DNA of 64,000 nt from Clostridium beijerinckii HUN142 (GTDB taxonomy: Bacteria; Bacillota; Clostridia; Clostridiales; Clostridiaceae). The notes beneath the pieces were generated by a model. It saw nothing but the letters and a program-made list of their open reading frames with translations. It was not told the DNA's origin and ran no database searches. The position numbers and the translations under genes were made by a program. Location: the NCBI RefSeq assembly GCF_000621745.1, contig NZ_JHXK01000005.1, positions 248,001 to 312,000 of the forward strand, in the 5' to 3' direction. Below are positions 18,216-31,300 of this stretch, piece after piece. Each line of letters opens with the position of its first letter. The stretch's first letter is position 1.

Positions 18216-18227
18216 TTTATTAATTTT

Positions 18228-18327
18228 ATATACATATGCTACGATAACAAACTTGCATTAAATCCTCTAGTAAGCCAAGTACTCAATTAAGACTATAATA
18301 ACAGAAACTTAATTGAAATATATATTC
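18228..18327. repeat. Imperfect inverted-repeat element, copy B
   Basis: About 100 bases following the terminator hairpin. Left end ATACATATGCTACGATAACA and right end AAACTTAATTGAAATATATA are approximate inverses. The interior has TTGCATTAAATCCTCTAG, comparable to CGCATTTAAAACTCTAG in copy A. It is the most diverged copy. The remaining bases up to 18546 show no gene. Confidence 0.55.
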
Positions 18328-18546
18328 TAAAAAATTAATTGATAAGTAAAACTTTATTCAGGTGCGGTTCAATTTCAACCTGAATTTTAGTTAAATTTAT
18401 AATCTCAAAGGTCACAATGTGTTTTTATATCGATACATTGCCTATGATCATGTCACTTTTATATTCCTCTTTAAGAATAAAGCATTTTAAAGTGGTTATA
18501 TATTATATAAAAGCTTATTTTAAATTTTTATGTAATTCGAACTATT

Positions 18547-19407
18547 TTAAATAGTCAAGAAGCCCTTACCTCTAACTTCAGATATATCAATTATTGTTAT
18601 AAACGCTCCTGGGTCTATCTGATGTACAATGCTTTTTAATTCAACCATTTGGTGTGAACTCACAATGCAGTAAAGCATTTTCTTTTTATCATGAGTGTAT
18701 TCACCTTCCGCAAACAAAGATGTAACTCCACGGTTAAGATCTTTTATTACATAATCAATAATTTCTTTTTCTTTTCTTGTTAGAATAAGAAGAAGTTTTT
18801 TACTACTAAATCCCTTTAATACTCTGTCAAGAACTGTACTTTGGATAAACAAAGAAATAAGAGTATACAATGCTTGTGGAATACCAAATATTAATGCTCC
18901 TATGATAACTATTATCAAGTTTAGAGAAAACCCCAAACTTCCTATATTAAAATTCGAATATTTTTTTCTAATAAGCATGGTTATAATATCTGTTCCTCCC
19001 GTGGAACCATGTCTTAAAAATACCATTCCATAACCAATACCACACAAAACCCCACCATATATACAAAAGATAAGTAAATCACCATTCATATCAATTAGGC
19101 GTGAAAGTGGTTTTGTTATAAGCAGAGAAGCTGAAAGACTAAGCATCCCTATTGTTGTATAAATCGTAAATGATCTGTCGAGTTTTTTATAACTCAATAC
19201 AAGTAGTGGTAAATTAATTATTAAGATTACTACTCCAGATGGAACTTTAAGAGTGTACTCTAAAATCAGTGCAATACCAGTTGCACCACCACTTAAAAGT
19301 TTTGCATGTACTAAAAATAGATTCACCCCTAAGGATGCAATCATGCAGCCTAAAAATATGAAAAACACATCAACTATATTATGCTTCAACTTATAATATA
19401 AACTCAT
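18547..19407 (-). CDS. YitT family membrane protein
   Basis: 286 aa with five to six hydrophobic helices in residues 12-190 (YitT_membrane/DUF161 type, with the conserved LLSGGATGIALIL and GSTGGTDIITMLI segments) and a C-terminal cytosolic DUF2179 domain (about 215-278). The family is widespread in firmicutes. Its transport substrate is not established, and the DUF2179 part has a ferredoxin-like fold often proposed as regulatory. AAGGAG lies about 8 bases before the ATG. It stands alone between the small-gene cluster and a chemoreceptor. Confidence 0.9.
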   Translation of the reverse strand: MSLYYKLKHNIVDVFFIFLGCMIASLGVNLFLVHAKLLSGGATGIALILEYTLKVPSGVVILIINLPLLVLSYKKLDRSFTIYTTIGMLSLSASLLITKPLSRLIDMNGDLLIFCIYGGVLCGIGYGMVFLRHGSTGGTDIITMLIRKKYSNFNIGSLGFSLNLIIVIIGALIFGIPQALYTLISLFIQSTVLDRVLKGFSSKKLLLILTRKEKEIIDYVIKDLNRGVTSLFAEGEYTHDKKKMLYCIVSSHQMVELKSIVHQIDPGAFITIIDISEVRGKGFLTI

Positions 19408-19624
19408 TTGTATACTCCTTGCAAAATGGTTATTTGGGTTTCATTTCATTTTTCAGATATTATTCTATATTCAATCTTTAGTATTTTCAACAGATTTTTT
19501 ACAGTTTCTACAAAAAGTTTTTACTATTTATCAAGTAATTATTAATAATTTATGTGATATCGCAAATAAATATCAATATTACTATCATAATAGTAACATG
19601 ATATCTATTTACATTGAGAATTTA

Positions 19625-21742
19625 TTAAATTTTGAACTTATCAACTTCCATTTCTAAACGCTCAGCTTTTTCTTTCAGTTTTTCCACTTCTTGTGATACT
19701 TCTAAAATAGCTTCCGTTTGAGTTTGAATTGATGCTGTTACTTCTTCTGAACATGCCGCTGTTTCTTCTGATATTGCTGCTATATTATTTATCGAATTAA
19801 CTACTTGTTCATTTTTGTCATGCATTTCTTCAACAAAGCTTCCCATATAGTCTATAGCAGTTGTTATTGTGTCAGTCGCCTGCGTAATATTATTAAAGGC
19901 TTCATTCACTTCATTTACTGAAACGAATTGATCCATAGATACTTCTTTTACTTTCTTCATATCACTTACGCTGCTTAATATATCTTGCTTTATATTCAAA
20001 ATTATCTCTGCTATATTTTTAGTTGACACTGCTGAATTTTGTGATAATTTTTGAATCTCTGTTGCAACTACTGCAAAACCTTTTCCTGCTTCTCCCGCTC
20101 TTGCTGCTTCTATAGATGCATTTAGCGCGAGTAACTGAGTCTGCTCTGCAATGCCCTTTAAAACTCCAAGTATATTTTCTATATTCTTAGATTTATCACT
20201 TAAGCTTTCTATATTTCCTTGAGTTTTTTCTACAATCGAAATTGTTGTTTGTGCTTTTTCTTTTAAATCCTGAACCTTATTAATTCCATTTGCAATTGCT
20301 TTAGATGAATTAATCGATTCATTAATCATTAGATCAGTCTTTTCCTCCAGCTGATTGAATTCCCCTCTCATTTCTTCTCCGAGTCTTGCACTCTCTTCTG
20401 CTCCGCTAGCCTGATTAGATGCTCCTTGGGCTATTTCTTGTGATGTAATATTTATATCTCTTGCCACATTAGTTGTTTCTTGAGATTTTTCAGCTAAAAT
20501 TGCAGAACTCTCTTTCATATCATGAGTCAAATCTTTTGTTTTGATTAATAAAGCTGAAACCTTACCCATCATTTCATTAAAGCTTTCACCTAGTAATTTA
20601 ATTTCATTTTTTGCTCTAGTAGAAGATTTTACTGTAAAGTCGCCAGTTGATGCTACTGACAGTAAATTTGATATTTCTATTATAGGCATTGAAATTCTTT
20701 TTGATACATACATAATCACTGCAGCTGCTAAAAGTAATATTATTAATCCTGCAATTAATGAAATTTTTGTTATTTTATTTATAATCGCTTTTGCACTAGA
20801 TTCCTTTTGAACTGTTATAACTGACCAATTAAGTGAATTCCCATCTAATTTTATGTTCGTATAAGATGCATAGTAATTTTCACCATTTTCTTTATATTTA
20901 ATACTTCCATCGTTTCCAGCCATTAGCTGAGCTATAATTTCTTTCAATCCATCCGATACTTCTAACGGCTCTTCCTTAGGATTCCCCTCTTTAACTCCAG
21001 TAGTTCTAGTTTGATTTTTATAATTATATAATTCTTCAATTACTTCAGTATTGGGATGTGCAACAACAACACCCTCTCCATCTATTATGAAAGAATATCT
21101 TCCTGATGCTTCATCTGAATATTCACTTACTACTTCCTGCAATTTTTCTAAATTAATATCCGAGCCCATTACTCCAACAAACTTATTATCTTCAACCAAA
21201 GGAACAAATATTGAAGTTACTGGATTCTTAGAAGAAACTGAATAATATGACTTTGATACAAATGCTGATAAAGAACTTTTCGCTTGCGCAAACCACCATC
21301 TGTCTGATCTATCAGCAAGATCCCCTGATGATCTCCCAGTCTGCATTCCTTTTTCATCCTGCATATATAGTAATTCAAAATATGTATTTCTGTCTTTAGT
21401 TTCTTTAAGTACTTTTTCCTTTGTATCTTTACTTCCTTCTCTTACTTCTGAATTATATGCCAGATCTTCTGTCACTTTATATGCCGTATCCATAAAAGAA
21501 GAAACATTTTTTGATATAAGCTTAGATAACATTTCGTTCTTACTATTTATTTCATTATCATAATATCTTGATAAAATAGTGCTTACACATAAAATAATTC
21601 CAATAGTCAGTACAACGGATATTGATAACATTGTAATTAAGAGTTCGCTTTTTATGCTCTTTATTTTCATAGACCGACTTTTATCTTTATTATTCATTTG
21701 CTTGTCCATTGTCTTTTCATATTGTTTTTTAATCAATCCCAT
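19625..21742 (-). CDS. Methyl-accepting chemotaxis protein with double-Cache sensor
   Basis: 705 aa transmembrane receptor that would signal to CheA/CheW. A basic N-terminus is followed by TM1 (about 34-56) and an extracellular dCache-type sensor (about 57-325, with [13 protein letters not shown] and [19 protein letters not shown], typical of amino acid-binding Cache domains). TM2 lies at about 330-348, then HAMP (350-405) and the cytoplasmic coiled coil with the signalling hairpin [19 protein letters not shown] near 535. GGGGAG precedes the ATG. The ligand cannot be assigned from what is seen. It is monocistronic, and no other che genes are near. Confidence 0.93.
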   Translation of the reverse strand: MGLIKKQYEKTMDKQMNNKDKSRSMKIKSIKSELLITMLSISVVLTIGIILCVSTILSRYYDNEINSKNEMLSKLISKNVSSFMDTAYKVTEDLAYNSEVREGSKDTKEKVLKETKDRNTYFELLYMQDEKGMQTGRSSGDLADRSDRWWFAQAKSSLSAFVSKSYYSVSSKNPVTSIFVPLVEDNKFVGVMGSDINLEKLQEVVSEYSDEASGRYSFIIDGEGVVVAHPNTEVIEELYNYKNQTRTTGVKEGNPKEEPLEVSDGLKEIIAQLMAGNDGSIKYKENGENYYASYTNIKLDGNSLNWSVITVQKESSAKAIINKITKISLIAGLIILLLAAAVIMYVSKRISMPIIEISNLLSVASTGDFTVKSSTRAKNEIKLLGESFNEMMGKVSALLIKTKDLTHDMKESSAILAEKSQETTNVARDINITSQEIAQGASNQASGAEESARLGEEMRGEFNQLEEKTDLMINESINSSKAIANGINKVQDLKEKAQTTISIVEKTQGNIESLSDKSKNIENILGVLKGIAEQTQLLALNASIEAARAGEAGKGFAVVATEIQKLSQNSAVSTKNIAEIILNIKQDILSSVSDMKKVKEVSMDQFVSVNEVNEAFNNITQATDTITTAIDYMGSFVEEMHDKNEQVVNSINNIAAISEETAACSEEVTASIQTQTEAILEVSQEVEKLKEKAERLEMEVDKFKI

Positions 21743-22191
21743 TTATTTTCTCCCCTTATTAATATTTCTTATAAAATAAGTAGTAGCTTTAGAATTATTT
21801 TTAACACTATAAAAATTATGTTTATTACAATAAATATACTTATTCTTTTACAAGTTATTCTTATTTTTCATGTATTATTGATAAATTATAACATATTACT
21901 AGCTATTATCAACATTTATAATGCTTTTTATATAATAAACTACGTATTTAATAAAATTTTAAAGAAAACTTAGCCTTTGACTTAATTTTATGAATAGATT
22001 TACTTAAGCTAAGTAATATTAATTTCAGCGTAACACTTTTAACTTTTCATACTAATTAAATCATTAAAATCGCTTGTTATGTACATTGCAAAAATAATTC
22101 TTCATCATAATTCTAAAATATTACAAGAATTTTAGCCGTAACTATGCATTGTGAATTCCAACATGTATGAATAGAAATCTCTATACTTTTC
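21743..22191. other. Gene-free spacer upstream of the chemoreceptor
   Basis: About 450 AT-rich bases between the chemoreceptor start and the terminator of the glucan synthase gene. A 91-codon frame at 21698-21973 on the plus strand is hydrophobic low-complexity sequence without a ribosome site and overlaps the receptor gene, so I do not call it. I see nothing else definable. Confidence 0.5.
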
Positions 22192-22242
22192 TAAAAAACA
22201 AAAAGCTGTATAAGATAATTATAAAATCATCTTATACAGCTT
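22192..22242 (-). terminator. Terminator of the glucan synthase gene
   Basis: AAGCTGTATAAGAT (22203-22216) pairs perfectly with ATCTTATACAGCTT (22229-22242). On the minus strand a T-rich tail follows (TTTTGTTTTTT). It lies about 140 bases past the stop codon. Confidence 0.85.
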
Positions 22243-22383
22243 AAATTAATTTACTCTAAGTTCCTAACAATATCATATATACGACTTTTAAATTAAGTTT
22301 ATATGATCATCAACTGAAAACTTAGCTTTAGTGGAAATTAAAATTTCAGGTTAAATTTAGTGCTTAAATTTAGATATCTATAC

Positions 22384-25300
22384 TTATTTTAAGTATACAA
22401 AGACTTCTAACTTACCACCGTTTCTTGGAATTAGGTTATCCTTCATTACTTCTCCATTTACAACTACCTTTGCCACAACTTCATTATCACTATTTTTTGA
22501 GCTATAAGGTATGGATTCTACATCACTTTGATAATTATTATTTTGCTCATTATTCTTAGTATTTACGTTTAATCCATTTTCATCATTTGCTCTAGAGACT
22601 TTTATAGTGTAATCTTCTTTCTCATTTGTAATCTTTATTTCAAATTCATTCCAAGATTTTGGTATACAAGGATTTATAGCATATCCCTTGTCTTGAACCT
22701 TTCTAAGTCCCAAGATATTTTCAACACCAACTCTGTACATCCATCCTGAAGCTCCTGTATACCAACTCCAGCCTCCTCTTCCTGCATGAGGCTCTTTTAT
22801 ATACACGTCTGCCGCCATTACGTAAGGTTCCACTTTATATGTCATACACTCTAACTCTGTTTTTGCATGATTTATAGGATTTATCATATTAAAGTAGCTT
22901 ACCGCTTTATCACCAAGCCCAAGTTTAGTTAAAGCAAGTATAACCCAAACCGCAGCATGAGTATATTGACCTCCATTCTCTCTTACACCTGGCACATATC
23001 CTTTTATGTAACCTGGTTCTAACTTGGAATTACTAAATGGTGGTGCAAGCAATAGGATCATTCCTTTATCTTTCTTTACAAGATTATTATCCACCGCTTC
23101 CATTGCTTCAATACTACGATCCTTCTGTCCTGCACCTGATATAATTGCCCAGCTTTGAGCCAATGAGTCAATTCTGCATTCTGGATTTTCTCTTGATCCA
23201 AGAGGTGTACCATCATCAAAGTATGCTCTTCTATACCAGCCGCCATCCCAAGCGTTTTTCTCTAGGTTATCTCGTATAAACTCTCTTCTTTCTTCAAAAT
23301 GTTCTTTTGTTTTCTTATCGTTTTGTTTACCTGCAATTTCAATAAAGCTTTCTAATATTGAATATAGGAACCAGCCAAGCCATACGCTTTCTCCTTTTCC
23401 TTCGTTTCCAACAGTACTCATTCCATCATTCCAATCTCCACTGCCCATTAAAGGAATATTATGAATACCAAAATTCAAACTCTTTTCTATAGCTTTTAAA
23501 CAATGTTCATATATAGTTCCTTCTTTTGATGATTGATTCACTATTGTATATCTTTCATCCTCACCTTCTCTTAAAGGTTCATCTTCTAAGTAAGGTGCAG
23601 TAGAATTTAAAATCTCGTAATCTCCTGTCGAATTAATATACTCAGCAGTTACATAAGGAAGCCATAATAAATCATCGCTAAATCTAGTTCTTATTCCCGA
23701 ATTAACAACAGGATGCCACCAATGCTGAACATCGCCTTCTACATACTGTCTTGAAGCACTTCTTAATATTTGCGCTTTTGTTATTTCAGGCTTTACAAAG
23801 CCAAGTGACATGGAATCTTGAAGCTGGTCCCTGAATCCATAAGCACCACCACTTTGGTAAAATGCGCTTCTGCTTAAATATCTGCAACTTAAAGTTTGAT
23901 ATAAAAGCCATCCATTTAAAAGATAATCTAAAGACTTATCTGGTGTCTTAACTTGTATATTTCCTAGGAAATTGCTCCAATATTGTTTTACTTTATCTAA
24001 TTCACTTTCTGCATTTCCAAAAATCTTGTATTTACTTATTAATTCATCTATTTTTTCTTTCTCATCTTGACCAAATAAGATTAACAGTTCCTTTTTTTCA
24101 CCTTTTCTTAGAACAATACTTGTTTGTGCAGCTAAACAAGGGTCATAAATTGCACCAAACTTATTGCTTAGCCTATTACTCTTTAGAGCTTCAGGGCTAA
24201 AAGTTTCTCCTCCAATACCTAAAAACTCCTTATTATCTCCAGTGAAACTCAATTCCTTTCCACCTATAATAGTTAAATAAGCATTTAATCTTCCAAAATA
24301 CTCACTATATGGATTATGAGCACCTATAAACCTATTCTTGAAAGTAAAATCTGCACCACTATTTTCAATACTATCTCCATTTACTACATCTACTGTTTCC
24401 TTATGTTCCGATTTATCTCCACCTATATATGTTGAGATATACCTTGAACTATCATACTCATAAACACCCAAAACAAGTTTTGCATAGTAGAATAATGAAA
24501 TACTTCTATCTTCATTACTTAAGTTCTCTAGCGTAACTCTCTGAATTTTTAACCTTTCATCTTTAGGAGCAAAAACTTCTAATTTCCCTTTTATATTATA
24601 TGCTGTATGCCTGTATTCAGAGTATCCAAAGCTATGTTTTATTAAGTAATCACCTGAATCTCTTACAGGTTTTGGTGTTATCGAAAAATAATCGCCTGAG
24701 CCATTATCTTTAATATATAATGCCTCTCCTATAGGATCTCTAATATAATCATTGCTCCAAGGTGTTATTTTATTTTCTCTAGAATTCCCACACCAAGTAT
24801 ACCCTGAGCCTACTTCTGATATATGAAATCCAAAGTCATCATTTGAAATAACGTTAATCCAAGGTGCTGGCGTATTTCTATAATTAGATAATTTTATTAT
24901 ATAACTATTATCCTTTTTACAAAATCCACCATAACCATTAAAGAAATCTAAACCACTTACATCAAAATCTTCATCAGCATCTTCTTCATATTTATGAGAA
25001 TCTTTTGATACATCCAAATCTAAATCAACTAAACTTGAAATTTCTGAATTGTAAACTAATTCTCTTTCTTTTTTACTTTGATTAGATTTCTTACCTATCT
25101 CTACATCATCATTATCATCTTGATCTTCTGGCTCATTAATATTCTTTATTAAATCATGAATATTAATTACTTCCTCATCATTATCATATACCTCGTAAGG
25201 TATATTTTCACCATCCGTATCTTTACTAATATTTTCATTCTTATATTTATCCTTAAACCTTGAATTATTTCTTAAAGCTATTCGAGAATCTAATCCCTCA

Positions 25301-28300
25301 TCATCTAAGTCCATGTATCTATTAAAATTCTTCTCATTATGTGCATATGAACTTAATGGATTCTTATTGTCTACATATATCCTAGAAATTCCCATTAGTA
25401 AGTTCTTAATTTCAACATCCATGGTTGCCTTATTATGAATAAATATTCCACCCGCTTTATTCAAGTAATTACCTACATTAGATGATCTTATTACCTCCAT
25501 TATATTTTTTTGAAGTGGTTCATCATAGGAAACTTCTTCATTATTATATATAATTAAATCTAACTTAACTCCTTTAATTCTTAAGTAATTATGGAATTTT
25601 ACCATAGTATATACTAGATTCATGTCTTCTTCATTTTCTATCGCTAGCATTATGATAGGTAAGTCTCCTGAAATTCCATATGACCATAAATCCTTTTGAT
25701 GCTTTGAAATATTTCTAATATATTCTTCTCTATTTTTTCTAGTATTAGTTAGAAAGAAAATTGAGCTCGCAGCACTCTGGAATATATTGGCTATAGCGCT
25801 TCTTATTCCTAAAGTCTTTAGTTCAAGCTGTGCACTTATGCTATAATTTTTGAATACTCTTTCTAGCTTACTATTATCATTGTTATGTCTGCATATTTCA
25901 AATATTTGTTCTTTTGATTCACATATTCCAGTTATATAATAGATTTCTTTCTTAGAATTAGGCTCTAATCTGATTCTCGTTCTTATACTCATTATAGGAT
26001 CTAAAACTGTTCCAACCGTATTATCTAAGGCTTTATCATTATCCATGGCTTTTGGATTCTTCAACTCTCTATTTCTTCCTATAAAATTTATCCTTGAAGT
26101 TTCATATGAGATACTTCCTTCTAGCTCACCATTAACAACTGCCTTATGAAAAATATATGGAACCTTTGCATTCTTAACTCTACCTCTTCTGCTTCCTATA
26201 AGAACATTTTCCTTCGCATCATACTCTGTTTGCACAAATAAATTAGAGAATGTTGGATGAACTACATCAGCACTAAAAGTAGCTAATGTTACTTCCATAT
26301 AGCTTGTTATTTCAATACTTCTGCTTTTATCTCCTTTGTTATTTAAAGTTAATTTTCTAACTTCAAAACCTTCTTCTGAAGATATTGAAACTTCCATTGA
26401 AGTTTCAATGTTACCATCTTTTCTACTAAATTTGGCTTTATCTAAATTAAACTCAACAGAATACTTATCTCCAAGATCTTTACACGGCTCAAAAGTTGAA
26501 CTCCAATAGTCATTTGAATTTAAATTCTTTATATAGAAAAACATTCCACTATCATCGCTTGTAGAGTTTCCTTTCCATCTATAAAGCATTGTATCATTCT
26601 TTTTTGAATATCCATTTCCGTTTACTGTTAACATAGATGAATATTCACCATTGCTTAATAGTAATACTTGCGGGCTATCCTGATTCACTTTTTCAAATAC
26701 TCTTGGGATTAAAACCTCTCCCTCAAAATATCTATTCTTAACAGAAAAATCCTCATTTCTTTCAAAGACAACATTTTGCGGAATTTTCTCTTTTAGTAAA
26801 AGTTCTGTAGATTTTATCTCAGGAATATCATGAAATCTATTTATTAAAATATCATTGCATAGAATATTATCTAAAGCCATAAGTGACATTCCTAAATGAT
26901 GCACCATATAAGTGGCCACTTTATTAATCTTCTGTGGATAACTTGAGTTCTCATAATTACTTTTATCGCCATTATTCCTGTGAATTCTACTAGTTTCATC
27001 ATTACTATCCACACTATTCACATTATCCACATGCTTATTGTTCATATAACTTGTATTTTTATCCTGTGTATTATCCACTCTTTTTTCGTAGTTATCCACA
27101 TAATCCTCATAGTTATCCACATTTTGTGTATAATTTTTTCCATTTGTTGAAATATTCTGCTCTAGAAAATCACCTTTAGAAAGTGTCATTATGTACTTAT
27201 CTTTCCTAGCTTTAGTATAATCTAAAGCTTCTATGAAACCATATCTTCCTAATGCACCCAACTTTTCAAGCTCTTTAAGATTTTTAATACCAGAATCTTT
27301 GTCAAAAGAAATAGCCATTAATGTTGAATATGGAGATATTACAAGATCATCTTCAAGTCCTCTTTTAAGTCCAAGTCCAGGTACTCCAAATGCCTTGTAT
27401 TGATAATTTTCTCCTGCATCAAATTCATAAAATGCAGATTCTGATATTCCCCAAGGAGCTTTCTTTTGCTTTGCAAAGTTTTTTTGTGCCTTTATGACAG
27501 ACCTATAAGTTTGACTAAGTAAAGTTTTAGGATAATTCCTCATTATTAGCGACGGCATAAAATACTCAAACATAGTTCCACTCCAAGACACTAGGGAATG
27601 GGTATGGAATGCATTAGTCATCGAACGACCTAGCTTAAACCAATGGGAAGAAGGTACGTCGTTTTTAGCTATAGCAACAAAAGATGCTATCCTTGACTCA
27701 GATGCAAGCAAATCATAATAAGAGTTTCCAAGAGAATTTTCCTCTACATTATATCCTATAGAGAATAGTCCTCTAGTTTTATCATAAAGAAAAGTAAAAT
27801 CCATTTCTTCTGTTATCTTATCAATATCTTGTATTATATTATCTATCTTATCTATGTAATTTTTGAAATTATTTATCTTTTCTCTAAATTCACCTCTGAA
27901 GTTATCTCCATTTTTTCTTCTATAGTCCTCACATCTTTGGACTAACTCCATAATGTCTGGTACTCCTTCGAAAAATTCTTTACTATATAATTTTTCTATA
28001 CCCTCAAAAATGAAATTATAATAGCTAATCTTTTTTCTAACTTCACCTATAAGCTTATCAATCCAATACCTTGCTTCTTCGCTCTCAAGTTTTAATTCAC
28101 CTATAATATTTTCTTCTTCACCACTTAAATTATCTATATTATTGTTTTCCGATTTAAGTTGCTGTTTTAGACTAATTATTTGCTCTGTTTCCTTCAAATC
28201 TTGAAGTTTGAATAAAATTTCATTTAATACTTTTATATATTCTCCAATATTAATATGTGAAGAAAATTTAAGCTTTAGATTAGGTGCTTCATCTTCGATT

Positions 28301-31300
28301 ATTTTATAAATATCATTTAGTGATATGACCTCTTTTACTCTTATCACTTTATTATGCTTAAGCTCTTCCATAGATTTCTTTAGTACCCATAGGTTACCTA
28401 AAAGATTTCCACTATCAACTGTTGATACATATCTAGGCCATAAGGGTTCTTTTGTTTTAGTATCATACCAATTTAGATAATGACCATTTACCTTTTGAAG
28501 AGTTTCCATACTATTTAATATAAGCTCTATCCTGTCAACAAACTCTGCCATGGTTATATATCCCAAATCATATGCAGCAATGCTTGAAGTAATTCCCATG
28601 CCTATATTAGTTGGGGATGTTCTATGAGCAACTCCCTTGAATGGTTTTTCCTGATAGTTATCTGGAGCCAGGTAGTTATTCTCTTCATTAACAAAATCCT
28701 CATAATAAGCATATATCCTTCTAGAAATTTTTCTTAAGTATGTTTTTTCTTCATTCTTTAAAGCATTCTTCTTGTGTTCTGGACGTTTAATACTTATGCT
28801 ATAAGCCATGTAAGGACTGATTATCCATAATGCAGCAACCACTACACTATAAGTAACTACTCCTAATGAACTATAAAATGATAAATATAATACAAGTAGA
28901 CCCATTATCGGAGAAATCCACATTCTCTTCAAATAATTAATAAAATCATTTCTTGAATTTTTTTCTACAAGTTCTGCTGACTGCCATTCTAAAAGATTTT
29001 TCTTAGAAATCATTACTCTATATAGTGTTACTATTATAGCATCAAGCATCAAAAAAGCTTGGTAAGGAATAAAACTTACTATTAGCACTATCTGCTCTAG
29101 CGTTTTAAATGCTCCCATTAATTTGTTTTTAGGGGTTACAACAAAATCTGTTACTACAAATACTAATGGAGTTATTAAAGCTAAAAATGCAAGCAGTGCA
29201 ACTTGACTTCTTCCAAATAAAACAGTGAGAGATAAAATAAGAGCAAGAAGTAAATTAGGTGCTAATAAACTTCTTCTTAGATTATCAAATATCTTCCACT
29301 TATATAATAAATTTATTTTATTAGAAAACAGCCATCCTATTAGCTGCCAGTCACCTCTGACCCATCTATGCAATCTTTTGCAGCTAGATTCATAAAATGC
29401 TGGATATCCATCAATAAATTCCACATCACTTAATAATCCACATCTTGCAATACCACCTTCAAGCAAATCATGACTTAATACTGTATCATCTTTTATAGAG
29501 TTACTTAACACTTTATAGAATTCATCTATGCATATTATGCCTTTACCAGTAAAAGACCCTTCTCCAAATAAATCTTGGTAAGTATCAGAATAAGCAACAG
29601 AATATCCATCAACCCCTTCTTCTCCTCCAAATACTTTTGAAAAATAAGTTTGATTCTTAGCTTCTAGGCTAATGCTCACCTTAGGCTGCATTATTCCATA
29701 TCCTCTTGCAACTCTATTGTCTTTTATATGAGGAATATTAAGAATATGACTCATAGCCCCTACAAGTTTAAAAGCACTTTCTCTAGGCATGAAAGTATCT
29801 TCATCTAATGTAATTAAATACTTAACTTGTTTTAGTTCTTCAATATCTGAACTAAAGACATTATAAGTATGATTCTTACTTCCTCTAATAAGAGCCATAA
29901 ACTCCATTAGCTTTCCACGTTTTCTTTCTCGGCCCATAAATACATTTTGTTTCTTATTATAAACTCTCTTTCTACTAAAGAAAAAGAATCTATTTTCACT
30001 AATACCTTCATCATTTTTAAAATCATTTGAATATTTCTCATTTAGATCTCTAGCATATTGAACTCCAGATTTAATTATTTCTACATCTTCTTGAGCAGTC
30101 TCATGCTCAGAATCATGAAAATCGCTCAGTAAAGCAAAATAAATATTCTTATCCTTATTTCCACAATATGCTACTTCTAACTTTTTCATAAGTTCTTGAA
30201 CTTTCTCTTTAGAGTTCACTATAGCTGGAATTACAACTACAGTTTTATTTTCTTTAGGGATTCCCGAGCTAAAATTTAATTTTGGAATTAATCTAATATC
30301 AACAACTTTCCCTACAGTATAATTCGTAAGTCCAATTATTATTTCATTTACTGGAATTAATATTATAAGGAATGAAATCACATATTCTACTAGGGTATAT
30401 CTAACCCCTAGTAAGCCACTTATTAATAAAATGAGAAAACTTATTAAAAGTGTTCCAAAAATATTGCATGCTACATATGTATTTGCAGATATAGTTGTTT
30501 TTATATTATTTCCGTATTTTTTTAATTCGTTTATTCCCTCATCAATTAGATAATATCCAATATGGGATTTATAATTTTCTTCTTTATTAGTTTTACTATT
30601 TCTTGCAAGCTCTAAAATATTGCTAGCTAAGATAATTTCATCTGCATTTGATATTCTAGCCATCTTTTCAAGCTTATGTCTATAATAATCCTTAGATTCA
30701 AAATCCATACTATTATAAATATTCGCAGGATCATTTTTTAGGATTTTTTCAACAAAAGAAGTCTCTTCAAAAAATCTTCTCCAGCTTATTCCTTCAATTT
30801 TTCTAATAAATGTTATGTATTCTCCAATGTTTCTTTCTAAAACTTCTTCTCTTAAATCACTTCTAATATTATTTTTATCTAAATCTGAATTCACTTTCCA
30901 TTTAGATTCTACAATATCATTTATTCTTGGATCTTCTACAGAATTATCTCTTAATACACTAAAAAATTCTCTTAGAAATAAAGGAGCGATATTTTTTCCT
31001 ACATTGATATTTCCTATTTTCTCTTCAAATTTATTATTGTTAATTGCATCTATTATCTTTTCAGCTGTATCTCTTCCTTTCATGATTTCTTTTTGGATAT
31101 CAACTAGTTCATTAGTATATTTAGATAAATTTATTATGATAGCTATTTTAAGCATTAATGGGAATGCCCATAATTCTCCTGTAGTAAAAATCTTTTCTTT
31201 ATTATTAAAATTCCCGTTTTCAATGTCTCCTTGAAGTGCATTTATATATGATATGAGCTTATCGCAATCAATCTCATTCCCGTTATTTATATAATCTTTT

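Noticed and set aside
21698..21973. 91-codon plus-strand frame upstream of the chemoreceptor
   Set aside because: It overlaps the receptor start antisense, lacks a ribosome site and is made of Ile/Phe/Asn typical of translated AT-rich DNA.
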